Shown here: piece by piece, positions 1 to 11,537 of the stretch
Position numbering within the stretch: the first letter of the stretch is position 1
How the letters are laid out: the number at the start of each line of letters is the position of its first letter
DNA from: Pezizomycotina sp. ARF18
Lineage: Eukaryota > Ascomycota
Direction: 5' to 3'
Assembly (NCBI GenBank): GCA_002224055.1
Contig: AZLU01000010.1
Span: 103,457-167,456, forward strand
Length of the DNA: 64,000 nucleotides
Notes under the pieces: generated by a model
What the model saw: only the letters and a program-made list of their open reading frames with translations
Database searches by the model: none
What the model was told of the DNA's origin: nothing
Position numbers and translations under genes: made by a program

Positions 1-850
1 CGCCCTGTGGGATAGGAGTTTATGCACTCATGTTATACCGGGTGTACCCAGACAACTCAGCCCTTAAAATCAGGGATCTCTTCAGGAACCAAAGACATTA
101 TTGCCCGTGACCTCAACGCCGTGAACCGTGGCTTGATATGATAAAATCACTATTGTAGCTTTAGTTTATTATATGAAAGCTCATTAACGGTAGAAAGCCC
201 CATTTAGAGTTGATTGCCTTGGATCAGTAAATGGTGAACGTACTTAGCATGTAAGTAATGTTTCTTGAACAACGGCAGTTAGGTTTAACTCTTTTCACGG
301 TCTCTTGTGCAAATCTTCAATGTGGGAATCCAAGCAGCGGGGCTTTCTCACCTCTTTTGCCATTTGTGGTGATAAACCTCGTTCATAACAATATATTTTC
401 TTGGAATCTGAGACCTTACCGTATGGGAAAATAGTACCCTTGCTGTGCAGATTTCAAAAAATACTATGGACTGTAACTTCGTCAGATGTATCTCTCAATA
501 GATCTCAAAGACGAACACAGACAACGTGGACAGAGAGATTCAGCAACGTTATTTGCATATCTTGCAGAAACTGTTTACTTTTTTTTTTTTTTTTTTTTTT
601 TTGTCTTTTTGTTGCTATAAGCTTTGTTTTAAAATCTCGACTTTCTCCCTTATATTAGCGAGGAGATATCCCTGAATATTGGACCCTTTCCGGATTCTGA
701 AGGCGAAATTGAGATTCAGTGATCGTCGCTTCCTGTAGGCTTATCACACGAAACGTGCCCTTTGTAATATTAAAATTTCGGGAGCGCGTGGATGGTGTAT
801 TCACAAAATTGTGATTGTTTTAACGGGCGATTCTATTAATATCCAAGAAT
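1..850. other. intergenic, no gene seen
   Basis: I see no gene. A pure T run of over 20 bases lies near 576-602, inside a short ORF with no recognisable composition. Base content is AT-rich and no domain motif appears in any frame. Confidence 0.6.
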
Positions 851-933
851 GACGATGATTTCGTAAAATTTTGAGCTCGTTATCAGCTCTCCCGTGAGTC
901 CGGGTGAGCCCGAGGACGAAAAGAAATCATTAC
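851..933 (+). ncRNA. hammerhead-ribozyme-like fold (degenerate core)
   Basis: The stretch can fold like a type III hammerhead. An outer stem pairs ATGATTTC (about 855-862) with GAAATCAT (923-930). A first hairpin pairs GAGCT (873-877) with AGCTC (885-889) around a 7-nt loop. A second stem pairs GTCC-GGG (897-903) with CCC...GGAC (909-917) around a TGAG loop, and is followed directly by GAAA. TGAGTCC...GGACGAAA is the classic arrangement around hammerhead stem II. Against it, the upstream core reads CCGTGA where CTGATGA is required, and stem I does not reach the core. It may be a decayed or misread ribozyme, or chance. Confidence 0.3.
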
Positions 934-2865
934 AGGGTATGCATTATCGCTCCATCGTCGTCTTTAGACACAAAGCGGGCGTAGGTAGAGGAATGCAATG
1001 TCAATCCTCTTAATAGCTCTTTTTTCATAGTTTCTCTTTACAACAACTACTTTGTATCACGACGACGCCAGCCGTAGAAAATGCCCATAATGGTCTCCTC
1101 AAGGCGTGGATGTGGGTCTCTATAACAACTGCGAGCTTGAAAAGCAAAGGACTCCCCTTCAATTACCTTTGTGGCTCACCATTTTTTTCGTTATCGTTTA
1201 TATTCCCCTCGACTGCGTCTCCGCAGGTTGGTATAGCATAGCCCCAGTAAACCTTGAAGAAGATCAATTCGAACTGTAAGAACTTATAACTTGAATATTA
1301 TATAGCTCTGTATTACCCGTGTTGCCTTCCAAGCTTAGAGACCATTTTGCAAGCAATGCGGGGACCGGTGGTGTTTTCACAATTTACTTGTAATCGTAAC
1401 CTCCGGTACATCGCCGAGATTCACAGTTTGGCGAATTGTCTGCAAAAGAGTAAATAAATAAATAATAAAAATTAACAAATGCACTTCAACCTAGTGCTCC
1501 TTTCAATAGCTCCTAGGATCCTTCAGCCTCCTAACATTGAAATGGATACACATCTAGTGCGAAGTCCAATAATCCGCAATCGGGCGTAAAATAGTTTTTA
1601 ATATTCGGTATGTCCTATGTCACATCAAGTCCGAGTTCCTTTATCGAAAGAATGGATTAAGGACAGACTTGATCATGAGAACGCATCTAAGGAGCAAACA
1701 ATCCCTAGCTAGCTTCTGCCTCCGAAAAATCTTATATGAAATATACTCAGATATTTTCGTCTTGTTATGCAACGACGGCGTTTATTACACCAGGAGATAT
1801 ACCGTAGAATTCTGGAAGAAAGAAAGGTAAGGCTTCTCGGATCGGGATCCAATTCGCCTGGGTCTAGGCTTTTCGAGACATACTCCTCTGTGTTCCTGCA
1901 GCTGCAGGTACAATCCACGAATACTCATCCGCAGCAATAAGGTTATCCGTTCTCAATTGCGTTTAATTCTATATCTATACTCTTATTTCCGCTCTGAATT
2001 CCGCTGGATAGACTTTGGTCAAGTATTTTCTGCATTCTCAGTCTTCTGATTGTTCACCGAGAAACGACAGCTAACTAGGCTTCTAAAAGCCCCTGACGTT
2101 TCAGGCTGAAAACGGCCTATAGAAGCGGAGAAAGTATTTTTTTTCTTACTGCGGCGGAAGAGGCAAATTTTTTTCTTCTCTTCTCAAAACCGTTGCCTGA
2201 CTTGAAACAAACCACGAAGGAAAATACGCCACGATAGAGAAAAATATACAAGCCATGTTCTAGAAACGTCTCCTTCGCTCGAAAGCTTGAAAATTTTTTG
2301 CAAGGCCGAATTAGAGGCGAAATGATGTCACCGGCAGGCTGGAGGTTTGCCGAACGGACCGGGCTTGGGATATGGAGATATCTTGTCGATTTCTAGCCGG
2401 GACACGGCGCAAGCCTCCTTAATTCGAAGCGCAGTTACTTGGCTCTGTATGGAAAATAATTTAGGCTACGGCTAAACAAGCAATGGATCGTCCATGAGAG
2501 CGCAGCCTCGAAGCCACGTATATCATACATCTCGGGTGACTAGATTGCCGGGCTCTGTGCCTTCAAACAGTAAAGGCGCAGGATGTGGATACTAATGATC
2601 GCATTTTGAAAGTATTGAATTCTAATTGCTAAAATACAAGTATTCATTTCTGAGATTTATAACTTTTATTAAGTAGAGAAAAAAACCCTCCTAAGTTAAC
2701 AGTAGCTTTAACGCCTTAACTCGCTCAAATGAATGATGATTGAAACTTTGGATTTTATCGCTACAAGAATACCTCCATATTAAACTAGAATCAGTCTGTT
2801 CATGCTGATACTCCGATATAAAGTGTAGAATGCACACACGGTAAGCCCTAATATGATGCAGATAC
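934..2865. other. intergenic, no gene seen
   Basis: Both strands hold only short ORFs without family features. There is no terminal repeat, RNA gene or coding-like composition that I can support. Confidence 0.55.
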
Positions 2866-3650
2866 CTAAATCATAGCATCGAGTTTTTTAAACCAGTTAA
2901 AAACGGGACTGGCTTCTTCCAAAGATTTCTTGAATGTAGATTTTTTACCCCTTCGCTTCCTCTTGTTACCCGTCTGTCGTTTCTTTTCCTGAGAGGACAA
3001 ACTTGAATCGGAGATAGGCTGGCCTTCAGAGTCAGTAGCGTTGTCCTCAGAGCGAGCCTCATTAGTGCGGGGTTCAGTAGCATCGTTGATCTCCTCAACG
3101 GTCTCTGTTTCGAGCTTGGAGTACGTATTCAAGCTTTCCTGTGCCACAACAGGAATTACGGCTTGAACTATAGCTTCTCGTGGCTTGTTGATATTCATGT
3201 TTTCTTGTTTCCCTTGCGATTTGAATTCTTTTGCTTCTTCTTCTTATTCTTCTTGGCACTCTTCTTAGGTTGGTCCGATGTTATTCCCTCCCTATCCTCA
3301 TCTCTAAGAAGTCGAAGATATTACGAGAAGAATATCTGCTATTACTCTGGCCTTGGTCCTCATTTGGCTCTTTGACTTCGTCCCCCTGCAAACTGTTCTC
3401 TTCAGCGGTTTTCCCGTTGGACTTCCTACTGACGGCTTCAGTCCACTTTTCTTCGGTAGGGATTGGCTCCCAGCTGCCGGTGATCTCATCACTGACGATC
3501 CGCATCGGTGGACACCCGTGTTACGCTAGTAGAAATTTTATTTGATTCGTCGTTTATATCGTCATTTGGTTCGAGAGAGGCGTAGTGGTCGTTAACCTCA
3601 TCGGCCCAGCTGTTATCGAACTTTGGCTCCTTCGCAAGCGCGGCTCCGGG
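2866..3650 (-). CDS. K/E-rich hypothetical protein, 5' end missing
   Basis: I do not recognise this protein. Reading from 3650 downward, an acidic stretch with FDNSWADEVNDHYASLEPND leads into a Glu/Lys/Ser-rich segment, then a lysine-dominated run around 3200-3270 (KKSAKKNKKKKQK), and ends with GNKRKRRGKKSTFKK and a C-terminus FNWFKKLDAMI. Coding-like segments follow one another in three frames, so the true product probably runs through with two or three one-base losses. A splice acceptor (CTAG) fits at 3651-3652, implying an upstream exon I could not find. The basic clusters look like nuclear or nucleolar localisation signals, and the composition suggests disorder. No function is inferred. 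Confidence 0.4.
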
Positions 3651-4635
3651 CTAGAGCCACGGTTTGGTCGAGCAGCGGGCATATGGAGATCGTAAGAGAC
3701 AGACATTGATAAATGAGCGGAGCTAGCAACGAGCGCTGCCCACGAAGATTATACTCGTATCCTCTTAGGTTTCTAGGATATCGATATCTAGAAAGCTTTC
3801 GTCGAGAAGGGATACTTGAGATACTGAATATAAGCAAAGGTATAAATGACGGAGTAACAACGGAGGTTGGTAGATAGAGGCGCTAATACTTAGTTAGACG
3901 TTCTGGAGATTATGATATTTGGTCTTGCATGGATGCCCGAGCAGTGATGTGTATGGGGATATCCTGACTATCCAGATCGGTCCGAAGAAAAATAACGGTC
4001 AATAAAACATTTGCAAATTTAGTACGCAATCAAAAATTGAGATATAAAAATAAAAGAGAGAAATAATTTGAAAGTCTAGGGTAGAGTTCCATAGATTAAG
4101 ATTTGGCTTCGTGGATCCAGAGGATACTACAAAGGATCAAAGATTATTCTATGAAAGGTAAATTAGCTCCACTTACCCATACATCTTACTGTTTTTAATG
4201 TGCTCCTTTTTTATAAACTTCGAATCCCATTGGGAGAGTTCTGGCAGGTATGTGCAATGATGCGTAGTATATTTTGACGATTCTTTCAAGTTATAGGTCC
4301 TTTTTAACGTTTACGCGCTATTAGCAGACGCCATTTTCTCGAAAATGAACATATATAATAGATTGTTCCAAATTGCAAGGGGTCATAATATCAGGGATTA
4401 GAACTCAACTAGGTAGCATCAATTCTGTTTCTGAGCCACCAACAGTAATCATTAGATGCATAATGGAGGTATTCGGTATTCAATGAAGTATATTGAAGAA
4501 ATAATTAACTATAATTAGTTAAGATTTCAATAGTTTATACAAAATTCGTGTAGATTTATATCTAGAGAAAACAGATACAGCGTGTGACTGAATATAGATG
4601 TAAAAGAATCAAAAACAATTCAAGAAACGTGCTCC
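3651..4635. other. intergenic, no gene seen
   Basis: AT-rich sequence between two minus-strand genes. It may hold the first exon of the K/E-rich protein and the 3' untranslated region of the glycosyltransferase. Nothing else is recognised. Confidence 0.5.
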
Positions 4636-5900
4636 TCACAGATAACCCTGCCTCCCAGCTAAGTCTTTGGCAGTATTCTGTGTCAGATGTACATGTTCAT
4701 ACAACCATTTCTGATGTATAGAAGCACCTTCATGTCAAGATCCTTCCTCCTCCCTTTCTTTGCTAACGTGGTAAAGCCGAGTCCATCTGGAAGCTTGGAC
4801 CATGGCATGTAACCGTCAGACCTGAACACGCGGTTCAACACATTCTCCACGCTGGGCTCATCTTCAACATCCGATAGTGTCGCTTGGATCATCTTGAAAA
4901 TGGCCTTGGAGGGCGTTAGGTAAAAAGTATTCGTGGAGAAAGCACTGGAGGAGTTCGAGCTACTAGCATCCGGATCGTGTTCGGGCGAATACGGGTTCGC
5001 CGCGAACACGTACCTTCTTTCTGTAGCCAGGTGAAGGAACCGGTGTCACGTTTGGGAATAACCCTGGAGCGTAAGACTCATCCGTCCACAAATTTGAAGA
5101 AAGATTTCGCAACTTGCTGCCACCCAATATGACATGGTTATGGTCGAGATACAATAATCGATCATACTCAATGAGCTCCCATATCCTCAATTTCGAAAGT
5201 TCTTCTGCATCGTTGGGGGCAATGAAGCCATTTTCTCTGGTTCCAATAACGGGTTCGCGACGTGAACGTACGCGTTATCATCTGTAGCACGGATAGACGC
5301 CATGGGAGACGTTCGCTGATGCAATAACCTATCGATTTAATGAGCTCTTCATGTTACGAGGAACTAACAATCCGGGAAACCCGTATAAATGAGGACTTAC
5401 CACAATATCCTTGTTATCCTTCGTTGTCGGATCTACCGTAAGCTGCCAAATCAACCTCCTCAGCTGGTCAAAGTCTCTGTCTTCGCATCGTCATCCGCCA
5501 GGGCGAAGAGGAAGCTAACATACGCTTCCTTCGTCCTCACTCTCTTCGCATCCTTGTCCCTATATCTTCCAATTTTATGTTCCCTTTCGTATTCATCCGT
5601 TAGCTCATCGTCGCCTTGCCTTTTGGGCTGATTCTCCGCAGCGTTCGCGACACCTCGATTGGGAGACGGTGGCCGTTCTGTCGCTAAAGGCCCTATTGAT
5701 ACGTACGCGCCCGGCGCAAATGCCTCCGGAATGTACCTTTTGGTTTGAACTTCCCTGCTTTTCAAGTCTATTCTAAGATCGCCTCCTCGATAAAGGTTTG
5801 ATTGCCAAGACGGTGAGACAGATGAGCGAGAAACCGCGACAAGAGTGAATACCCGCTGGAACAGCAGGCCATACTGGCGTCTAGCTCGAGACAGCCGCAT
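4636..5900 (-). CDS. glycosyltransferase family 8-like protein
   Basis: This looks like the fungal GT8 (glycogenin-related, GT-A fold) family, which transfers sugars from nucleotide-sugars, usually in the secretory pathway. Family features in order are KEAYVSFL (N-terminal strand), RDFDQLRRLIWQLTVDPTTK (matching the usual 'LTYQLLHDP' block), KLRIWELIEYDRLLYLDHN (the DxD region), FYLTPSKAIFKMI (matching 'FVLRPSRALF'), RSDGYMPWSKLP, and a C-terminal SIHQKWL. The metal-binding DxD here reads D-H-N. I chose the ATG at 5900 because the longer frame above it lacks an ATG. A hydrophobic stretch after the basic N-terminus (GLLFQRVFTLVAV) could be a signal anchor. An intron fits at about 5325-5398 (GTAAGT donor, CAG acceptor). 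The frame changes several times; the last change removes one G at 4727-4728. Confidence 0.65.
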
Positions 5901-6860
5901 TCTTGCGTTGTGAAAAGAGTCTCCGGTTGCTGTTGGTATTGCCGCAGAAGATGTGCGAGGAGGATGCCCTTGGATATTTACTAACAGCGAGATCGAGGCC
6001 AAGCTATTTTCTCGGAATCCGCTCTATTATATCTATGAAACAACGGAGAAAAAATTTCGAGATGGCGCCGAGGAGGCCGATGTATACAAGCTGTAAAGGA
6101 TATTCGAATAATCTTAGGTGACTTCGTACTCTAGGAGAGTCGACGACCATTCTAGAAGGCGGTTCCTACTTCACCCTCGCGTTAACATACGCATCGCTAA
6201 TCTCATAATAACGCCATCTAATAGATTTCCCCTTCTTGAATTGTACCAAGGCTTTTTCATTATATTCAAAACGCTATAAACCTCCTTTAATTGCCATGTA
6301 GTATTAGGCTCTTATTCAAGCCTTGGGTGAAAGGCTACTTTACCTCAGCATTCATTGCTTGCCGAATGATCGTCCAAATTACGGAAACTTGAATTGTAAA
6401 AACCCAAAGTCTTCCATGATATAGTTCCTACGTATATACATCAACTCAAGTCGACCGCATGATCATATTTATCTGAGGTCTCGCTACGGGGTCCGTCCGA
6501 AATATTCTAAGTTGCCTGCGAGTAAAGAGCCAGGTACGAGGTAATGATTGGATGGCGATATCTACTTTACATGGAATAGCGTCATCTTAGAGAGTGAATT
6601 CTTATGTAATGAAATAGTACTTCAAGTTCGCGATACCGTCGTAGTAAATTGATTGGTACACTTTGAACTGGATTCAATTGGCTTTGTATCCTCATGATAA
6701 ACTGCAATATTGCGTGATACAATGCGCTGTCCAATTAATACTAGGGCCTCTTTATCCATAAACGCTATTCAAAGCAGAAATATACATATACCGCATAATA
6801 AGAATGGAATTTGGAAAACAATTCGTAGCTTTTGTAAGAATAAGATGATGATACTCGTAG
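5901..6860. other. intergenic, no gene seen
   Basis: Sequence between two minus-strand genes. It should contain the glycosyltransferase promoter and the AAA gene 3' region. No other feature is recognised. Confidence 0.55.
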
Positions 6861-9229
6861 CTACTCATCCCCAGCCTTCATACCTTCCTCGAACCTTTCT
6901 GCCAGCTCTAGGACGGGTAGTAAATGCTTAAGGCCCATTTTCTCCCTTTCACCTCAGATAGACCCCGAGCAATCCGAACACAATTTTTAATTTCCCTTCC
7001 GTTCACATTCTTCCTGCTCAACGCTCTGAGATCCGCTTCCGTAACATCGCACTTTTCCTCCCCTACCTTCCTCATAAAATTCTTCCACACTTCGAACCTA
7101 CTCGTATCATCTAGCTCTTTATATTGCAACGCGATATGATCCTACTCTGAAACGCGGGGTCGAAAGCCTTAACCCTATTACTCGTAAGGAAGAGTATACC
7201 TGGGTAGCGCTCGAGAAGGCGTAAGAATATAGCAACTAGCGCATTGCGGTGTATGTCTTGTCTCGAGCGAGATTCGAGGAAGACGTCTGCTTCGTCGAGC
7301 AGAAGCACGCAGTCCCAGTGTGCAGCCAACTCGAGGATACGGCGGAGATTTGTCTCCAGGAAGCAGCGTCGTGCCTAGTTCGCCGAAGAGATGGAGTAGA
7401 GCGGCTTGCGTACTTGATCGGCGAGTGACTCTGCTGTTAGGGTCTTACCGACGCCTGGAGGCCGTGGATGACTCTATTTGTTCGAACATGTTAGTGGGTC
7501 ATTATGACTCAAGCTTGGAGTGGATACTATGTAACGTCAAGGGTAACCGGACGCTAAATGCTGGTGGACTGTTGTAGCGGACTGTTGTAGCGAACAAGAA
7601 GAGAAGAAAGCGAGCCATACACAATAAGCCCTTGTCCTTTACCCGGAATGAAGTCATCAAAGCAGCCCTTGCTCGCAAGATGTGACTCGACTACGTCACG
7701 TATAAGCGTTTTCTCCTGCTGTGGTATGACTAACGCCTCGAACGCTGTGGGGTCCCATTCTACTTCCGTTAGCTGTTCGATGGGAAAACGCACTAATACA
7801 AAACCGTCAACAGCTATATTCAGATCATGGGTAAAAGACTCAGGTAGGAGATAGATATACATACACCATATCTTCTCATCAAATGAAAAGCCGCCGATTG
7901 TCGGTGGGCATTGAAGTCTCAGGTCATCTGTGAGCTCGTACAGATCTCGTTTCGCTGGCCGGCTACATCCGATACAGCGTCGTAGTCCATAAAATCGCCA
8001 TCATCGTTTTCGATCAAGTCGTCCTCTCCTTCGTCGTACTCGTCATCCCCGCCCGCGAATGGAGTCACTATTATACTAGGGTTGAACTTGAGCATATCAA
8101 TGACGACGCGTTTTGGCTCCTATGTATCCGTTAGCATCAGTCATATAACTTATGCTGGATTGAAGTTGCTTACGGGAATGACTGCGCGACGTTATTCTTA
8201 TTCATAGCGGTGCCTTTAAACTGCATATAATGTATTCCCTGGAGCGCTTCAAACTTCTTGCCGCGTAGAATAAGACGGTCTTTAACGAATGATTCCCGTG
8301 AGTGAAACTCGACGGGAATACTTCAAGCTTCTCGATTTTCTTAGCTCCAAGGAAAGGCTTTAGGGATATGTTCCTCTCAGATGTTCCCATGTTGCTTCCA
8401 TCATAGTCAGTGCGCGTCGCCCGGACGTTAATGGTAGATTTGCTAGTTCGGCTGGCTTCAGAGGTGCGCTGCAGGGTCACGAGCGTCATAACTTGCGGAT
8501 GACCTCTGATGGTAGTGAAAAGGAGACACTTTGGTTTGAAAATCGTCCAAAGACTGTCATAACCTGTCAGTGACAATCCCGTGGTCCGAGGAATAAATGA
8601 ACATGACAAGAGAGAACTTACAGATCATATGAGATGACGCCTTGCTTCAAGTACCCATCCAACCTGTCTTTAATCTCCTTCAACTCTTCCGCAATGAAAT
8701 TCATGAAGAATCTAATATGCAGAACTTCAGCCTGGTTTGCCCCTTCAGCGGACGATATCTTCGTCGCTCCTTCCTCCAATTTCTCAAAGAAATGGAAGAA
8801 GGGCTCTAAGGGTAATCAATCTCCTCCATGCTGCTCCTAAATCCGTAACCGCTCCACTTATCCCCGACGACACTCTGCAGTAGCCTTCTAACGTAAGGGC
8901 TCTTCAACATAAGTGTGCGGTGTGAAATACCATCACCTTCTTTCTTGAAGTAGGTTGTAACGACGAGGACGGACATTCCCCATCGGTCAGGGTTGTCCGA
9001 TTTCTTCGGCGGAGCGCCGGCCTCGATCGTGTACTGAAAAAGGTTGGCATCATACCGCTTCTCGATATACTTCGTCTCAACGGACATCAGCGGGCCAGGG
9101 AGTCGTCGACGGGCTCGGCTCAGGCTCCGCGTCCGAGTCGGAGTAGTAGCCACGTTTCATCGCCATCTGCTTATGGCGTGGGGCCTTGCCGCCGCTTGAG
9201 ATGCGGGCAGTCTGCTTGGTACGAGCCAT
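6861..9229 (-). CDS. AAA ATPase with histone H3 tail-like N-terminus
   Basis: AAA+ ATPase of the fungal type with a DUF7025-like N-terminal part; such proteins couple ATP hydrolysis to remodelling of a substrate, mostly unknown. The start at 9229 gives MARTKQTARISSGGKAPR, then a Ser/Asp/Glu-rich linker, then ETKYIEKRYD, MSVLVVTTYFKK and SYDLLWTIFKP (DUF7025-like). The linker before the ATPase carries EVEWDPTAFEALVIP and FDDFIPGKGQGLIV. Walker A follows an intron (about 7475-7612). Walker B is LLLDEADVFLE and sensor 1 is FLTSNRVKAFD; LDDTSRFEVWKNFM opens the small domain, ending LPVLELAERFEEGMKAGDE. A second intron lies about 8558-8625. The Walker A frame is offset by one missing C (7460-7463) and the C-terminus by one missing G (6944-6946). 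One more frame change separates the H3-like segment from ETKYIEKRYD. Confidence 0.8.
9077..9229 (-). other. histone H3 N-terminal tail mimic
   Basis: An ATG-initiated 50-codon segment translates as MARTKQTARISSGGKAPRHK and continues QMAMKRGYYSDSDAEPEPSP. Against the H3 tail ARTKQTARKSTGGKAPRKQ, 15 of the first 17 mature residues are identical. K4, S10, K14 and R17 are kept, K9 is Ile and T11 is Ser. One His is inserted before the K18-Q19 equivalent. After about residue 24 the likeness ends and no histone fold follows. It lies at the 5' end of the AAA ATPase on the same strand, and the ATPase family match resumes within about 30 bases. It is either that protein's N-terminus or, less likely, a separate micro-ORF. 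Confidence 0.75.
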
Positions 9230-9398
9230 TGCTTATGGTTTGGATCGGGAGAATTGAGAAGAAATAAGGATGGGAAGCGTGGGCTTGATCAAGGGTAATT
9301 GAGTAAATAGACTATCGGGTCGATGTGAGTTTTGCGGGGATAGCTGAGCAATTGTGCAAGTCTGGAGATGGTCGAAAATTGGCGGGCCCGCGCCGCGC

Positions 9399-9406
9399 TT
9401 TATATA
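9399..9406 (-). promoter_or_regulatory. TATA box of the AAA ATPase gene
   Basis: TATATAAA on the minus strand, 170 bases upstream of the ATG at 9229. The spacing matches two other TATA-like boxes in this window (178 and 180 bases from their start codons). Confidence 0.4.
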
Positions 9407-10466
9407 AGCTGTAAGTACCCGCGACGAGAGGACGCGATATCACGACTTTTCGCGCTCAAATGGAGTATGCACGGGCAATGATATGAGTCAGAAGAGGCTG
9501 TGTGGCCGGCGTGGACGGGGCTGGCAGAGATTTCGCGTATGTGTTCGCGCTCGGGCCTCCACAATTTTGTGTCACCCCCGATACCCTTCGGGTAGTATTA
9601 ACCGAGATCACGGACCGAAGCGAACGCATGAGTCAATACGGGGCCGAGGTATAATCGGGCCGATATCCTCAAAGCCGAAGCCTCAACGAACCGATATCAG
9701 TCAACCGGGTTGAACAAACTACTTCTTGCAAGATCGTTGGGGTTTCAAAATAAATCCGGCCCTATGCTTTTTCCGCTCTCGTATGCATATATATGTTTGT
9801 CATTCCGTAACTATACTCAAAACTGCCTGGTTCTGTGTAATTTTGTTGATATAGATAGACCAAGATCCGACATGATGGTGTTGCCAGGATCATAACGCAT
9901 CTTGCAAACCAACTTATGGATGGTCTTATTACAAAATTTATCGTCTGTATGTTCTTCTGCTAGTAAAATATGTATCTGTGGACTGAAAATTTTCGTAAAC
10001 AGTCTATATTCTGAACAAAATGGTTGAAAATTATTCGTTTGTGGAACAGCCCAGATCAACTTTTGGGACATAGTGAATTTTAAGACATGTTTCATTAGAA
10101 CCCTGGTAAACCGTGGCTAACTCGACTGCTCCTAGGTTTTATACGAGATCTGACTGGAAGGTGACAACTTCTAGTTGGATCGATTCCATAGTAAGAATGG
10201 GAGAGTCTTCGCTTACCCTTGCCGGCGTCAACGTTCGCCATCCCGTTTCGTGCGGAATACAATTCGGAAAACACTTGGGAGTCTTCGAGAGGTGTATGTT
10301 TGTCCTGTATCTTTTGATGGTATGTGTCGACATGTCTGGCTGTTAGGAGAGACTTTTAAATACCCATGAGTTCTTCTAAATGCTGGAATTGATATGTATC
10401 TTGAGGTTAGTCAATCGTACTTACGATTATCCAGCGATTATTTGGCGGTATATGAAACGAAAAACC
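9407..10466. other. intergenic between divergent genes
   Basis: Divergent promoter region of the AAA gene (minus) and the secreted-protein gene (plus). Short ORFs on both strands show no family features. Confidence 0.5.
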
Positions 10467-11537
10467 ATGAAGACAACATATCTATTAGTCCCTTTGGCTA
10501 CTTTCGTAGCACAGCTTAACAGCTGCTTGGCCCTTCCAAAATCCGACACTGCAGTCCTACCTATCAAAGCCCGCGTTGGAATAACAAACAATTGGCCTGA
10601 TCCTCTTCGCGTCGAGACGAATGGCCAGCACATATTGACAAAAAGTTCCCTGACCCACTACTGATCCCCCCGGCGAGACCAGCCCGAATCCTGAAGCTGT
10701 TGTCTCGCGTCTTGGGCACCCCTCGCCTCCTCTTTTGCTCTGACATTCTACACACCCAGCTTCAGCACTGTAGAGGTCCAACTCGGGAAATTAGGATACA
10801 AGACGACGACACTCTTCGCTCCAGCCAATGCCCCTTACGAGCTCGTCACACTATTCGCACCTCAGAAACCCCTAAGCTTCGTCACGGATGTCGATACCCA
10901 TCTCCACATCCTCTCCGGGCCAGGAAAATTCCCTCCCATGGTGAACCAGATCGCATCCGACGCAATACCGCAATTAAACAGCTACCTATCCTCGACGCCC
11001 CCCACGATAACAGTCACGAAGGGGTCACGCTGACCATCAGCGGAGCGCCCGGCAGCATAGTTTGCGAGTATGCGACGCTCGACGGGATAAGGATGGTGTC
11101 ATAAAGCCCTCGCCTAACGTACATACCGCATCACCGCAGTGATAAATGTAAACGGCAACCTCACCGGCTCGTTCTCCGTCCCGGCAATCAAGCTGAATGA
11201 CAAGTTCGACGTTAGCGTGATGAATTTGCGGGTGCTGCTTAGAGTTAACCTGGACGTCGCATCCGGAGCTATGCCGAAGCCAAGCCTGGCGGGCTTGCAG
11301 GTTGCGGTCGATGGACTGAAACTGAGCAGTCCGACGTCAAAAGCCATCACAGCTCTCTGGCCGGCAGTCGCAGCCGTATTGGGACTGCCGAACAGTTTGG
11401 CAGGGTACCTTAATACCGAACTTAACGCAAAAGTGCTTAGCTTCGCTAATTCGCAATTGGATAGGATTGGTGGGAACCTCGCGGTGACACTGTTGCGTGC
11501 AGCTCAAGTGAACATCCTGAACTCCACGCTTGTCTGA
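10467..11537 (+). CDS. secreted protein of unknown function
   Basis: I do not recognise the family. The ATG at 10467 gives MKTTYLLVPLATFVAQLNSC, a good signal peptide with likely cleavage near ...CLALPKSD. The mature part contains ITNNWPDPLRVETNGQHILT, then VEVQLGKLGYKTTTLFAPAN, VTLFAPQKPLSFVTDV, TLTISGAPGSIVCEYATLDG, then IKLNDKFDVSVMNLRVLLRV and a Leu/Ala-rich C-terminal part, SPTSKAITALWPAVAAVLG, ending NSTLV. The alternating hydrophobic pattern suggests a beta-rich extracellular fold. These segments lie in different frames, so two or three frame changes are needed; a GTATG...CTAAC...CAG intron at 11068-11139 is possible but does not restore phase alone. It is transcribed away from the AAA gene. 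Confidence 0.5.

Noticed and set aside
401-658. 85-codon ORF at the left end
   Set aside because: It depends on a T run coding for Phe and has no other support.
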